Part shown: in pieces, positions 56,144 to 64,000 of the stretch
Layout: every line of letters starts with the position of its first letter
Position numbering within the stretch: position 1 is the first letter of the stretch
Source: Bacillus methanolicus PB1
Lineage (GTDB): Bacteria; Bacillota; Bacilli; Bacillales; Cytobacillaceae
Reading direction: 5' to 3'
Length of the DNA stretch: 64,000 nt
NCBI RefSeq assembly: GCF_000262755.1
Contig: NZ_AFEU01000001.1
Coordinates: 620,001-684,000, forward strand
Translations under genes and position numbers: made by a program
The notes under the pieces: model-generated
What the model saw: the letters and a program-made list of their open reading frames with translations, nothing else
The model's database searches: none
Told to the model about the DNA's origin: nothing

Positions 56144-56502
56144 TTTTCTTCCTCCTTAAAAAACTTTTCATAAATTTCAGCTGTATACCCGATTCCAACC
56201 AATCCAATCAGGCTGCTGATAATTAAAACAACAATAAGTTTCCAGCTTTGACCTTGAAGGATTCTCAAGCTAAAGAAAATTCCGATAATCGGCGGAATAA
56301 ATAACAAGACCATATGTTTTAAATGAAGATTAGCGACGTCAGAAACCCAATTCATTTTTATAAGTCCACTGCTGAGTACGATTAGAAGGAGAACCATCCC
56401 AATAATGCTTCCGGGAACAGACAAATGAAAAAAGTTGGTGATTGAATTTCCGATAAGGAGTAAGGCCAGAATGATGAAAAACTGTAACATCAATCGAAAC
56501 AA
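56140..56502 (-). CDS. lrgA: LrgA/CidA family membrane protein
   Basis: 120 residues, four helices, containing FFHLSVPGSIIGMVLLLIVLSSG typical of LrgA/CidA. Start TTG at 56502 is about five bases after GGTGAG; an ATG four codons later is the alternative. First gene of the lrgAB pair. Confidence 0.87.
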   Translation of the reverse strand: MFRLMLQFFIILALLLIGNSITNFFHLSVPGSIIGMVLLLIVLSSGLIKMNWVSDVANLHLKHMVLLFIPPIIGIFFSLRILQGQSWKLIVVLIISSLIGLVGIGYTAEIYEKFFKEEEK

Positions 56503-56739
56503 TCCATCTCACCGCCCTGTTTGGTTGTATAAGATCCTCTGTATCTTTAGTGTATAAAACATCAGCAAGTTAATCTTAATTTATGTAAAGAAATCTCACA
56601 TACATTTTGTTATTATCAAATAATTCATGTTAGATAAACTTACAAAATGGGAGAATAAGTGATTTTAGCGACGTTGAACGGTTGAGCGAATCGGAGAAAC
56701 GATGGAAGAATGGATGTGATCATTACATGATAAAAAAGT

Positions 56740-56766
56740 TTGATTTATGTGTCATAAATGTATAAT
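56740..56766 (+). promoter_or_regulatory. Candidate sigma-A promoter of hmoB
   Basis: TATAAT at 56761-56766 with TTGATT at 56740-56745 (15-base spacer, short). 38 bases before the hmoB start. The other ~230 bp between lrgA and this site contain nothing else recognised. Confidence 0.45.
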
Positions 56767-56803
56767 GAAAGAACATGAACATCATTCAAAGAGGTGATAA
56801 TAA

Positions 56804-57310
<507 letters not shown>

Positions 57311-57345
57311 AAAAACTGACAGGTACAATACAACTAAGAAAATTT

Positions 57346-57380
57346 ACAAGGGAGGAGATCTGTATAGATCCCTCCCTTAT
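57346..57380. other. Hairpin downstream of hmoB
   Basis: AAGGGAGG(A)GATCT / AGATC(C)CTCCCTT stem with a GTAT loop, no strong T run. Probably the hmoB terminator or an mRNA 3' end structure. It contains a GGGAGGAGATC sequence that could pass for an RBS. Confidence 0.5.
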
Positions 57381-57485
57381 AATCTGTGGACCCATTTGAA
57401 CTGGAAAGAAGAATCCTATTGCCAGTAACGATTGGTTTAATTGTTACAACCATTATTACATTGTTTGGATTTTTTCTGGCAATAA

Positions 57486-57522
57486 ACAAGACTGCCCCCG
57501 GTCACCTGGTTGGCAGTCTTGT
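57486..57522 (+). terminator. Hairpin upstream of yhaA
   Basis: 11-bp stem ACAAGACTGCC / GGCAGTCTTGT with a 15-base loop, followed by AAATAATGTTTCTCTTT. About 85 bases upstream of yhaA; may end transcription from hmoB. Confidence 0.55.
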
Positions 57523-57605
57523 AAATAATGTTTCTCTTTATTAGATTAAAGAATGTTATAATTATCAAAAAAAGCACTGTTTTTGAATCATAGGAGGAAT
57601 TCCTA

Positions 57606-58817
57606 ATGAAAGAAAAATTATATGGAAAATTGGAAAGTTCTTATGAAGAAATGGTTTCCATTCGAAGATATCTGCACCAGCATCCTGAATTATCTTTTCA
57701 AGAAAAAAATACCGCCCGCTACATAAAATCTTATTATGAAAAGCTCGGAATTGAAGTGAGAGGGAACGTCGGCGGGAACGGGGTTGTTGCGAAAATAAAT
57801 GGCGGAAAGCCGGGTAAAACCGTTGCCCTGAGAGCTGATTTTGATGCCCTGCCAATTCAGGATGAAAAAGATGTTCCGTATAAATCACTCGTTCCCGGTG
57901 TTATGCACGCTTGCGGCCATGACGGGCATACAGCGACTCTCCTTGTGTTGGCAAAGTGCCTTCATGAAATGAGGGAAGAATTAGAAGGAAATTATGTAAT
58001 GATTCATCAGCATGCCGAAGAATATGCGCCAGGCGGAGCAATCACGATGATTGAAGATGGCTGCCTGGAAGGTGTAGACGTTATTTTTGGCTCCCATTTG
58101 TGGGCAACTGAACCGACCGGAACAATTCAATACCGGGTTGGCCCTATTATGGCAGCTGCAGACCGGTTTGAAATCATCATTCAGGGCCAAGGAGGGCATG
58201 GAGCGCAACCGCATAAAACGAAGGATGCGATCGTTACAGCTTCACATCTGGTCATCAATCTGCAACAAATTGTCAGCCGCAAGGTGAATCCGATCGACTC
58301 TGCTGTCGTAACTGTCGGGTCGTTTGTTGCTGAAAATGCTTTTAACGTCATCGCAGATAAAGCGAAATTAATCGGAACGGTACGAACATTTAATAACGAA
58401 GTTCGGAGCTTTATTGAAGCGGAAATTGAAAGAGTCGTAAAAGGAACGTGCTATACTTCTGACAGTTCATATGAGTATACTTACGAACGAGGCTACCCGG
58501 CCGTGGTCAACCATCCGGAAGAAACTCAATTCCTGATTGATTGTGCGAAACAGGTCCCTGAAGTCAAGAAAATTACGGAAACGGAGCCGCATATGGGCGG
58601 TGAAGATTTCGCCTATTATCTTCAGCATGTAAAGGGAACGTTCTTTTTCACAGGTGCCAAACCGTCGAATGCGAAAGAGACATACCCGCACCACCATCCG
58701 AAGTTTGATTTTGATGAAAAAGCCATGCTCATTGCAGCGAAAACATTGGGAACAGCTGCAATTAATTACCAATCAAAACAATCAAACAGTGAACCCGCAA
58801 CCGCAAAAATGGTCTAG
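57606..58817 (+). CDS. yhaA: M20-family amidohydrolase YhaA
   Basis: 403 residues; B. subtilis YhaA pattern. Metal ligands lie in HACGHDGHTAT and HQHAEEYAPGGA, with the late His in TYPHHHPKF; the dimerisation domain is in the middle (about 185-300). Expected to hydrolyse N-acyl or amide bonds of amino acids; substrate not known. RBS AGGAGG precedes the ATG. Followed by a terminator and the ecsC remnant, agreeing with the B. subtilis ecsC-yhaA neighbourhood. Confidence 0.93.
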   Translation: MKEKLYGKLESSYEEMVSIRRYLHQHPELSFQEKNTARYIKSYYEKLGIEVRGNVGGNGVVAKINGGKPGKTVALRADFDALPIQDEKDVPYKSLVPGVMHACGHDGHTATLLVLAKCLHEMREELEGNYVMIHQHAEEYAPGGAITMIEDGCLEGVDVIFGSHLWATEPTGTIQYRVGPIMAAADRFEIIIQGQGGHGAQPHKTKDAIVTASHLVINLQQIVSRKVNPIDSAVVTVGSFVAENAFNVIADKAKLIGTVRTFNNEVRSFIEAEIERVVKGTCYTSDSSYEYTYERGYPAVVNHPEETQFLIDCAKQVPEVKKITETEPHMGGEDFAYYLQHVKGTFFFTGAKPSNAKETYPHHHPKFDFDEKAMLIAAKTLGTAAINYQSKQSNSEPATAKMV

Positions 58818-58821
58818 TAAT

Positions 58822-58856
58822 AAACGCCTCCGTACTAATAAGCCGGGGGCGTTTTT
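58822..58856. terminator. Two-way terminator after yhaA
   Basis: Stem AAACGCCTCCG / CGGGGGCGTTT (one wobble) followed by TT on the plus strand; the ecsC remnant stop lies in its loop. Confidence 0.8.
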
Positions 58857-59010
58857 AATAATCGCAGCCGGTAGGCATTCATGGCCATTTCACCTAAATG
58901 ATCAAGCAAATTGTAATTGGCAAAAGCCCCTACGACTGCTCCAACCCCGGGAACAGGCTGAAGCATTTTCACAAAATCAATATAATCCCGGTATTTCTGC
59001 TGGAACTCGC
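58835..59010 (-). pseudogene. ecsC 3'-end remnant (left copy)
   Basis: 176 bp encoding EFQQKYRDYIDFVKMLQPVPGVGAVVGAFANYNLLDHLGEMAMNAYRLRLLKTPPAY and stop. It aligns without gaps to 63506-63681, the 3' end of the right ecsC, with about 16 mismatches (91 percent). Homology stops abruptly at GGAACTCGC on both. Only this end of ecsC is present here. Confidence 0.85.
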
Positions 59011-59187
59011 AGAAATAGACATACCTTCGACTTCTATTAAATGATATATAATTTACTTCAGGCATTGCTAGCATCCTTTCTTGTCCTCCCTCTGTTAAGT
59101 ACTGCTCAAACTCAACAGTAGGGGTTATTGGATAAGCTGGCAAGCCTTTTTTTATGCAGTATAGTTCTGCACAAATATCCTGCAAAA
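59011..59187 (-). other. Unassigned open stretch fused to the ecsC remnant
   Basis: The ecsC remnant frame stays open upstream to 59185 and encodes about 58 residues (PAYPITPTVEFEQYLTEGGQ, MLAMPEVNYISFNRSRRYVYF) with no recognised family. The sequence could be part of another decayed gene joined to ecsC by the rearrangement. No RBS is seen before the Met at 59185. Confidence 0.4.
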
Positions 59188-59392
59188 CTATGTACTTTTA
59201 TTTTGCAATAAACAATATTGCGCACGATTATTTTTGAACGTCCCTACTACATCGACGGTTCCCTTATACGCTTTTGGTGTAGAAGAAGCATCGGAAAGTT
59301 CCAATGTCACTTTATGTCCTGCGATTTCATAGATAAATAGTTTCGTTTGTTGATTTAGTTTTGGCTTTTTTGGAAATTTGACTTTAAACGTA
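59188..59392 (-). pseudogene. WapA/DNRLRE-like gene, part beyond the IS66 element
   Basis: Encodes VKFPKKPKLNQQTKLFIYEIAGHKVTLEL and stops at 59188. When the IS66 element and one 8-bp duplication are removed, this joins in frame to the N-terminal part at 61871-62374. The protein then ends after about 70 more residues, far short of a full wall-associated protein, so the gene was broken before or besides the IS insertion. Confidence 0.75.
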
Positions 59393-59473
59393 ACCGTAAA
59401 ATAGTACCCACCTATTAACCAAGATGATACTATGAGATAATCTCTTCAAATCAATATTTGAGGAGGTTTTTTG

Positions 59474-59800
59474 ATGTCTCGAGCGGAATTGCGAAAAGAA
59501 TGGGAACTTCGTATCGATAAGTTTAGGGCAAGTGGACAGACCCAATCCAAATGGTGTGCTGACAATAATGTAAAGCTCCATCAATTAAAATATTGGCTTA
59601 AAAAAATTGAAAACACAAATCGGATCTCAGCACCATCACCTAAATGGGTATCAATCACAATGAATGAACAAGATGCCGAATCAAAAAACACTTCATTATC
59701 CTTACAGATTAATATAGGGCAAGCATCCATAGAGGTTAAACCTGGCTTCGACCCATCTTTCCTTGCGGATGTCGTCCGGACCTTAAGATCGCTGTGTTGA
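59474..59800 (+). CDS. tnpA: IS66 accessory protein TnpA
   Basis: 108 residues: N-terminal helix-turn-helix region (LRKEWELRIDKFRASGQTQSKWCADNNVKLHQLKYWLKK) typical of IS66 OrfA. ATG at 59474 is seven bases after GAGGAGG. Its stop overlaps the start region of tnpB. Confidence 0.88.
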   Translation: MSRAELRKEWELRIDKFRASGQTQSKWCADNNVKLHQLKYWLKKIENTNRISAPSPKWVSITMNEQDAESKNTSLSLQINIGQASIEVKPGFDPSFLADVVRTLRSLC

Positions 59801-60150
59801 ACGAAGCAATGATCGTGCATGTTTACCTCGCCCGAGGGAGCACAGATTTGCGCAAGTCCATTGATGGCCTGGCTGCGTTGGTGAAAGAGTCGTTTGATCT
59901 GGACCCCTTTTCGTCTAGCTATTTTGTCTTCTGTAACCGTAATCGGGATAAATTGAAAATTCTTCATTGGGAGCACAACGGATTTTGGCTCTATTATAGA
60001 CGTTTAGAACGCGGAAAATTTCAATGGCCAACGGATGAAAGTGATGCACCGTTAAAAATAAGCCGCCGGCAGTTCCGTTGGTTGCTTGATGGACTTCCAC
60101 TTGATCAACGCCAGGCTCATCCTGAAGTTATCGCAAGGACAGTCATATGA
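59794..60150 (+). CDS. tnpB: IS66 accessory protein TnpB
   Basis: About 118 residues: YLARGSTDLRKSIDGLAALV, KILHWEHNGFWLYYRRLERGKFQWP, the IS66 Orf2 family. Starts GTG/TTG at 59794/59797 overlap the tnpA stop; an internal ATG at 59809 gives 113 residues. Translational coupling is likely. Confidence 0.88.
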   Translation: MLNEAMIVHVYLARGSTDLRKSIDGLAALVKESFDLDPFSSSYFVFCNRNRDKLKILHWEHNGFWLYYRRLERGKFQWPTDESDAPLKISRRQFRWLLDGLPLDQRQAHPEVIARTVI

Positions 60151-60228
60151 AATCATATTTTTTCATTTTTTTATTTAAAACTCCAATTTTTAAAAGGGAC
60201 TGATCATAATTTGTCGAATAGATAAAGT

Positions 60229-61812
60229 ATGAAAAAGACAACGAAAACACTCACCCAACCAACTGAAAATCTTCAAAAACGATGTGAATCCCTTGAAAAG
60301 CAAGTCGCTGAACTGACTGCGAAGTTAAAATGGTATGAGGAACAGTTTCGCCTCAGCCAAAAAAGACGATTCGGCTCTTCAAGTGAAAAAACACATTCCG
60401 ATCAACTAGAGCTTTCGCTCTTTAATGAAGCAGAGGTAGAAGCAGCCTCCAATTTAGAGGAACCTGCTTCTGAAACCATTACCTACCGTCGTCGTAAAAA
60501 ACGCGGCCAACGTGAAACGATGCTAGAAGACCTGCCTACGGAAACGGTTGAATACCGCCTTTCCGCAGAAGAGCAGGTCTGTTCGTGTTGCGGTGGATCT
60601 TTACATGAAATGAGCACGGAAGTGCGTCAAGAAATCAAAGTCATTCCAGCTGAAGTAAAAGTGGTTAAGCATGTCCGTTATGTCTACGCCTGCCGCCGTT
60701 GTGAACGTGAGGAGATCCATACCCCGATTGTGACAGCGTCTATACCGGCACCTGTCTATCCGGGCAGTTTAGCTTCTCCTTCAAGTATGGCGTATGTGAT
60801 GAGCCAAAAATATGTGGAAGGGCTGCCTCTTTATCGCCAGGAAAAGCAGTTTGAGCGATTTGGGTTTACATTATCCCGGCAGACGATGGCGAACTGGATG
60901 ATCTATGGCGCAGATCAGTGGTTACGTTTGATTTATGATCGGATGAAGGATCATTTACTCAAGCAGGAGATTCTCCATGCGGATGAAACCACTTTACAGG
61001 TACTTCATGAACCGGGTCGAAAGGCAACATCCACTTCTTATATGTGGCTTTATCGTACAGGAAGAGAAGGTCCGCCGATTACTCTTTATGAATACCAACA
61101 GACACGAGGAAAGGAACATCCTCGTAAGTTTCTGAATGGTTTCAAGGGCTACCTTCATGTGGATGGCTACTCCGGTTATCAAGGGCTGCCTCATGTGACC
61201 CTGGTAGGTTGTTGGGCACATGCAAGGCGTAAGTTTGATGAAGCCTTAAAGGCTCTTCCGGCTTCAAAGCAGTCGGCTCCGGTAGCTGCCAAGGAAGGAC
61301 TCCATTTCTGTAACCAACTTTTTGCGATTGAGCGTGAATTAAAGGATTCAACTCCTGAAGAACGCTATAATAGTCGTTTGGAACGCAGCCAGCCAGTACT
61401 GGAGGCTTTTTCAGCATGGCTTAAAACTCAAAGGTCAAAAGTCCTTCCAAAAAGCGCCCTTGGCCAGGCAATCCAATATTGCCTGAACCAATGGGATAAA
61501 TTAGTGGGCTTTTTAAAAGATGGTCGGTTAGAAATCGATAATAACCGTAGCGAACGTTCGATCAAGCCATTTGTCATTGGCCGCAAAAATTGGTTGTTTG
61601 CCAACACCACACGGGGCGCTCAAGCCAGTGCAACAATATACAGTATTATTGAGACAGCTAAAGAGAATAACTTAAATCCATTTGCCTATCTCACCTATCT
61701 TTTTGAGAAACTACCAAACATGGAAACCCAAGATAAAGATGCCTTGGATCAATTAATGCCTTGGTCATCAACGATCCCATTAGTTTGTCGTGTGTTTAAA
61801 AAGAATACTTAA
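60229..61812 (+). CDS. tnpC: IS66 transposase TnpC
   Basis: 527 residues. N-terminal coiled coil (about 10-45), zinc-binding cysteines (CSCCGG and CRRCE), then a DDE domain with [20 protein letters not shown] and [22 protein letters not shown] (catalytic Asp, Asp, Glu). Full length and without frameshifts. Confidence 0.92.
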   Translation: MKKTTKTLTQPTENLQKRCESLEKQVAELTAKLKWYEEQFRLSQKRRFGSSSEKTHSDQLELSLFNEAEVEAASNLEEPASETITYRRRKKRGQRETMLEDLPTETVEYRLSAEEQVCSCCGGSLHEMSTEVRQEIKVIPAEVKVVKHVRYVYACRRCEREEIHTPIVTASIPAPVYPGSLASPSSMAYVMSQKYVEGLPLYRQEKQFERFGFTLSRQTMANWMIYGADQWLRLIYDRMKDHLLKQEILHADETTLQVLHEPGRKATSTSYMWLYRTGREGPPITLYEYQQTRGKEHPRKFLNGFKGYLHVDGYSGYQGLPHVTLVGCWAHARRKFDEALKALPASKQSAPVAAKEGLHFCNQLFAIERELKDSTPEERYNSRLERSQPVLEAFSAWLKTQRSKVLPKSALGQAIQYCLNQWDKLVGFLKDGRLEIDNNRSERSIKPFVIGRKNWLFANTTRGAQASATIYSIIETAKENNLNPFAYLTYLFEKLPNMETQDKDALDQLMPWSSTIPLVCRVFKKNT

Positions 61813-61862
61813 ATCATAACTAAATCCCCATCTACTGTAGGTGGGGATTATTTGACGCTTAC

Positions 61863-62374
61863 CTTTAAACTGGTTTGCTTTATTTTCCAATTCATGTTGT
61901 TGGTTTTCCACAAGTGTATTATTAATGTCGACCCATTGATTATTTTGTTTGAAGTGAATCGGTTCAGGGAACACTTCCGCTGTATACGTTCCATCAGAAT
62001 TTTCGTATACCTTTGCCGTCTCCGTTCGAAGAGATTTTACTTCCTTTTCTTTCGGATAAGGATCAGACGAAGAGATTGGCTCCTTGTCTTTATTCGTAGA
62101 GGATGCAGGTCTTTTCAGGGGTCTCGGCAGGGGTAGAAATAAAGGTATCCTCTGTCTGTTCAACCTTCGATGTGGTAGAACGATTGTCTGCATCATTTTC
62201 TGTCAAATTCGGTGTGACGATAGTATCCCTTTCTGTTATTTTTGCTTGAGGTGCATTTGCAGATGAAGGGGTGTTTTCCTCTGCTTCCGCAAAAGGAGCG
62301 AGGGTAGAAAAAATCATAGTAAATAAAAGGAAGTAAGAAATGAATAAATAGAATTTGAATTTTCTCTTCCTCAT
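61863..62374 (-). pseudogene. WapA/DNRLRE-like secreted protein, broken N-terminal part
   Basis: Signal peptide KFYLFISYFLLFTMIFSTLAPFAEAEE, then a low-complexity linker. The frame changes near 62110-62150: the first frame ends at TPEK, the second continues with RPASSTNKDKEPISSSDPYPKEKEVKSLRTE. It then reads TYTAEVFPEPIHFKQNNQWVDINNTLVENQ, the segment seen at the start of Bacillus DNRLRE/RHS wall-associated (WapA-like) proteins. IS66 interrupts it at the CTTTAAAC site; 59188-59392 is the continuation. So at least two lesions, a frameshift and the IS, plus an early stop. Confidence 0.8.
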
Positions 62375-62552
62375 AAAATTTCACCTTTCTGGATGGTATA
62401 ATAAAATAGATTCAAAAAAATGAGCCATTAAAATATTCCCTTCATTCCTCCTTCCAGTTCTACCTATATACAGTTGTATTTCATATATTTGTATTATATA
62501 TCCTTTTATAATTTCAGTAATAGTCAATAAATTTTTCCAATTATCAAGGAAA

Positions 62553-63255
62553 TTACTCAAGCTCTTTCCAAGTTTTCTCATCTAAATATCTTTTAAACCA
62601 TCTACCACATTTATTCGGATTTAATTTCCAATCGTGTTGTACTCCTAAATACCATTCAATTACTTTTTGTAAAAAAATAAAATCGTATTACGTTATCTAA
62701 CATGAACTTAAAGAAAAATAACTCATCACGCCAAAGACTCTTTGCTACATAAGTTGTATCCCACCAAAAATCATTAATAATTTCAATGTATTCTTCTTCA
62801 GTTGGTTTTTTTATAAAATAGGCTGAATACGTCGGTGGTTTTATATTTATTGTGAGGTTATCTTTATCAAGTAAAACCAAATATCCATTATCATATTCCG
62901 GAGGTAATTGTTGTTGATTTGCAAGTTTCTTCGCTGACTCAATCGTTGAAATTTGAAAATCAATTTTTGTACCATCTTCATAAAGAACAAGGCGTGTAAC
63001 CCAATTATTATTTTCTACTGCTTTCAATGGCACACATGTTATTATTGTACCAAATTCCTCCATCCATTTATCACTTTGTAAAAAGGGTTGTAAGTCTTTT
63101 ACGAAGAGTTCAACGTCATAATCAGTAAACACATCTGTAACTGCATTAGGATTTGTACGAGAACTTGTAAGAATTATTAGACGAATTTCATCATTTCTTT
63201 TTCCCCAGTCAATAAGCTGACCAAGTATTTCCTTTTCTTTATTTATGTCTACCAC
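62553..63255 (-). pseudogene. aadK-like aminoglycoside 6-adenylyltransferase, degraded
   Basis: The first 199 codons encode an AadK/ANT(6)-type nucleotidyltransferase: IRLIILTSSRTNPNAVTDVFTDYDVELF with the DYD metal residues, TKIDFQ, and a WWDTTYVAKSLWRDELFFFKFMLDNVI helix region. A slip in a run of seven T shifts the frame at about residue 190; the original sequence goes on as VIEWYLGVQHDWKLNPNKCGRWFKRYLDE and stops at 62553. The usual C-terminal 50-60 residues are absent, so activity is unlikely. Confidence 0.82.
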
Positions 63256-63266
63256 CTCTGCAGAAT

Positions 63267-63445
63267 CACATTTTTATTTAAATAATGATTTTCATCAAGA
63301 ACAAAGTCAGGAATCATCAATAAAGCAAAATTCTCTTGTTTAATCATTGCACCAGTTTCATTCTTCTTTGTAAAAAAAGACCAAAGATTTCTTCATAAAA
63401 CCAATTAGATTTTTGCAAATCATCAACAAATAATTCTATACAACT
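63267..63445 (-). pseudogene. VOC-fold (glyoxalase-like) gene remnant
   Basis: Two frames on the minus strand give IELFVDDLQKSNWFYEEIFGLF and then ETGAMIKQENFALLMIPDFVLDENHYLNKNVIL, the two strands-plus-helix opening of a vicinal-oxygen-chelate protein, split by a one-base shift in a T run. No start codon or C-terminal half is left. Confidence 0.6.
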
Positions 63446-63505
63446 TTATTGATGTATTATTGGTTTTAATTTATGTCCATATTTATGGAAATACTGAACT
63501 ACCCT

Positions 63506-64000
63506 CTAATAACCCGGAGTCGTTTTTAACAATCGCAGCCGGTAGGCGTTCATGGCCACTTCACCTAAATGATCCAGCAAATTGTAATTGGTATATGCGC
63601 CTACGAATGCTCCAACCCCGGGAACAAGCTGCAGCATTTTCACAAAATCAATATAATCCCGGTATTCCTGTTGGAACTCGCGCCAATCCATGTCCGACAA
63701 TTCCTTCTTCCGTTCTTCCCATTCTTCGATCACCTGTAATGTTTCCTGCTTTTTTTCATCACTTGAAAAAGCTAATTGAAAGACATGCAAGAGAAATAAG
63801 CGCTCTTCATAATGACTGGTGTCAAACCCATAAATTGAAGCAGCATCGAATAAAAATTTCATTTTAATTGACAACAATAGCGGAAAATCAGCCAACCCAA
63901 GAAAAATGCCGCCCGCACCCGTTCCGGCCCCTTCGATTGCTGCTGTTTTCCTGTAAACGTCTAATTTCTTTCTTAGAAGCTGATCTTTTTCAGGCAGGGA
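63506..64000 (-). CDS. ecsC: EcsC family protein, 3' part (right copy)
   Basis: The frame is open to the window edge, so the 5' end is outside. Visible residues: KTAAIEGAGTGAGGIFLGLADFPLLLSIKMKFLFDAASIYGFDTSHYEERLFLLHVFQLAFSS and the C-terminus DWREFQQEYRDYIDFVKMLQLVPGVGA... EcsC is encoded with the EcsAB transporter in B. subtilis, next to yhaA; its biochemical role is unclear. The internal Met at 63895 is not the real start. Confidence 0.9.
   Translation of the reverse strand, partial: SLPEKDQLLRKKLDVYRKTAAIEGAGTGAGGIFLGLADFPLLLSIKMKFLFDAASIYGFDTSHYEERLFLLHVFQLAFSSDEKKQETLQVIEEWEERKKELSDMDWREFQQEYRDYIDFVKMLQLVPGVGAFVGAYTNYNLLDHLGEVAMNAYRLRLLKTTPGY

Larger units (their letters stand above)
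59393..61862 (+). mobile_element. IS66-family insertion sequence
   Basis: 2470 bp with imperfect terminal repeats starting GTAA(C/G)CGT(A/C)AAATA and sharing CCCACCTA (about 20 of 25 positions). The 8-bp target duplication CTTTAAAC lies at 59385-59392 and 61863-61870, the family's typical length. Three genes tnpA, tnpB and tnpC, all intact, so it may be active. Inserted in a minus-strand DNRLRE/WapA-like gene. Confidence 0.93.

Overview
This is low-GC chromosomal DNA from an endospore-forming member of the Bacillaceae. The window holds a complete gerPA-gerPF spore-coat operon with a sigma-K-like promoter, comK, addAB, asnO, the hemEHY haem genes, and many genes whose order matches the Bacillus subtilis yit/yis/yhj/yhf/yhg/yha regions in rearranged blocks. 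The species cannot be named from the sequence alone.

Layout. 1-9.3 kb: the 3' end of a YajQ-family gene, then an alpha-glucan block (GH31 alpha-glucosidase, membrane-anchored GH13_45-type amylase, divergent cyclomaltodextrinase), asnO and a small Bacillaceae gene. 9.3-17.6 kb: an LnrJKLMN-like two-component/ABC exporter locus and a FIST-PAS-GGDEF-EAL protein. 17.7-22.6 kb: yisL, yisK, a DUF418 membrane protein, adhB and an MBL hydrolase. 22.8-24.9 kb: gerP operon. 25-32.4 kb: addA and addB, bounded on each side by a degenerate tandem array (20-bp and 21-bp periods). 32.6-38.4 kb: signal peptidase, yhjE, an LCP protein, yhjD, comK, an IDEAL-domain protein and a Ste24-type protease. 38.5-47.4 kb: azlCD with an XRE-cupin regulator, then a three-gene lipoprotein-dependent ABC importer between two sequence-identical IS4-family elements, then an enoyl-CoA hydratase. 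47.4-58.8 kb: yhfI, the tiny yhfH, the yhgD-yhgE regulator/efflux pair, hemEHY, lrgAB, hmoB and yhaA. 58.8-64 kb: a decayed accessory segment lying between two copies of the ecsC 3' end, containing an IS66-family element inside a WapA/DNRLRE-like secreted-protein gene, an aadK-like pseudogene and a VOC-fold remnant.

The most distinctive signal is a family of nested palindromes built on GGGTCTGACCCC inside an outer G(A/G)GGCTG(T/A)CTC inverted repeat. Six of the seven members sit directly after, or over, the stop codon of a minus-strand gene. Two of them are the insertion targets of the two IS4 copies. One supplies the last 11 codons of the protease gene.

Other points: the anchored amylase has His at the position of the catalytic Asp nucleophile. 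The yhgD and yhgE upstream regions carry two near-identical 23-bp operators. The IS4 transposase start is hidden in a hairpin that pairs its ribosome binding site. Several starts were moved from the longest ORF to the codon placed correctly behind a Shine-Dalgarno sequence.
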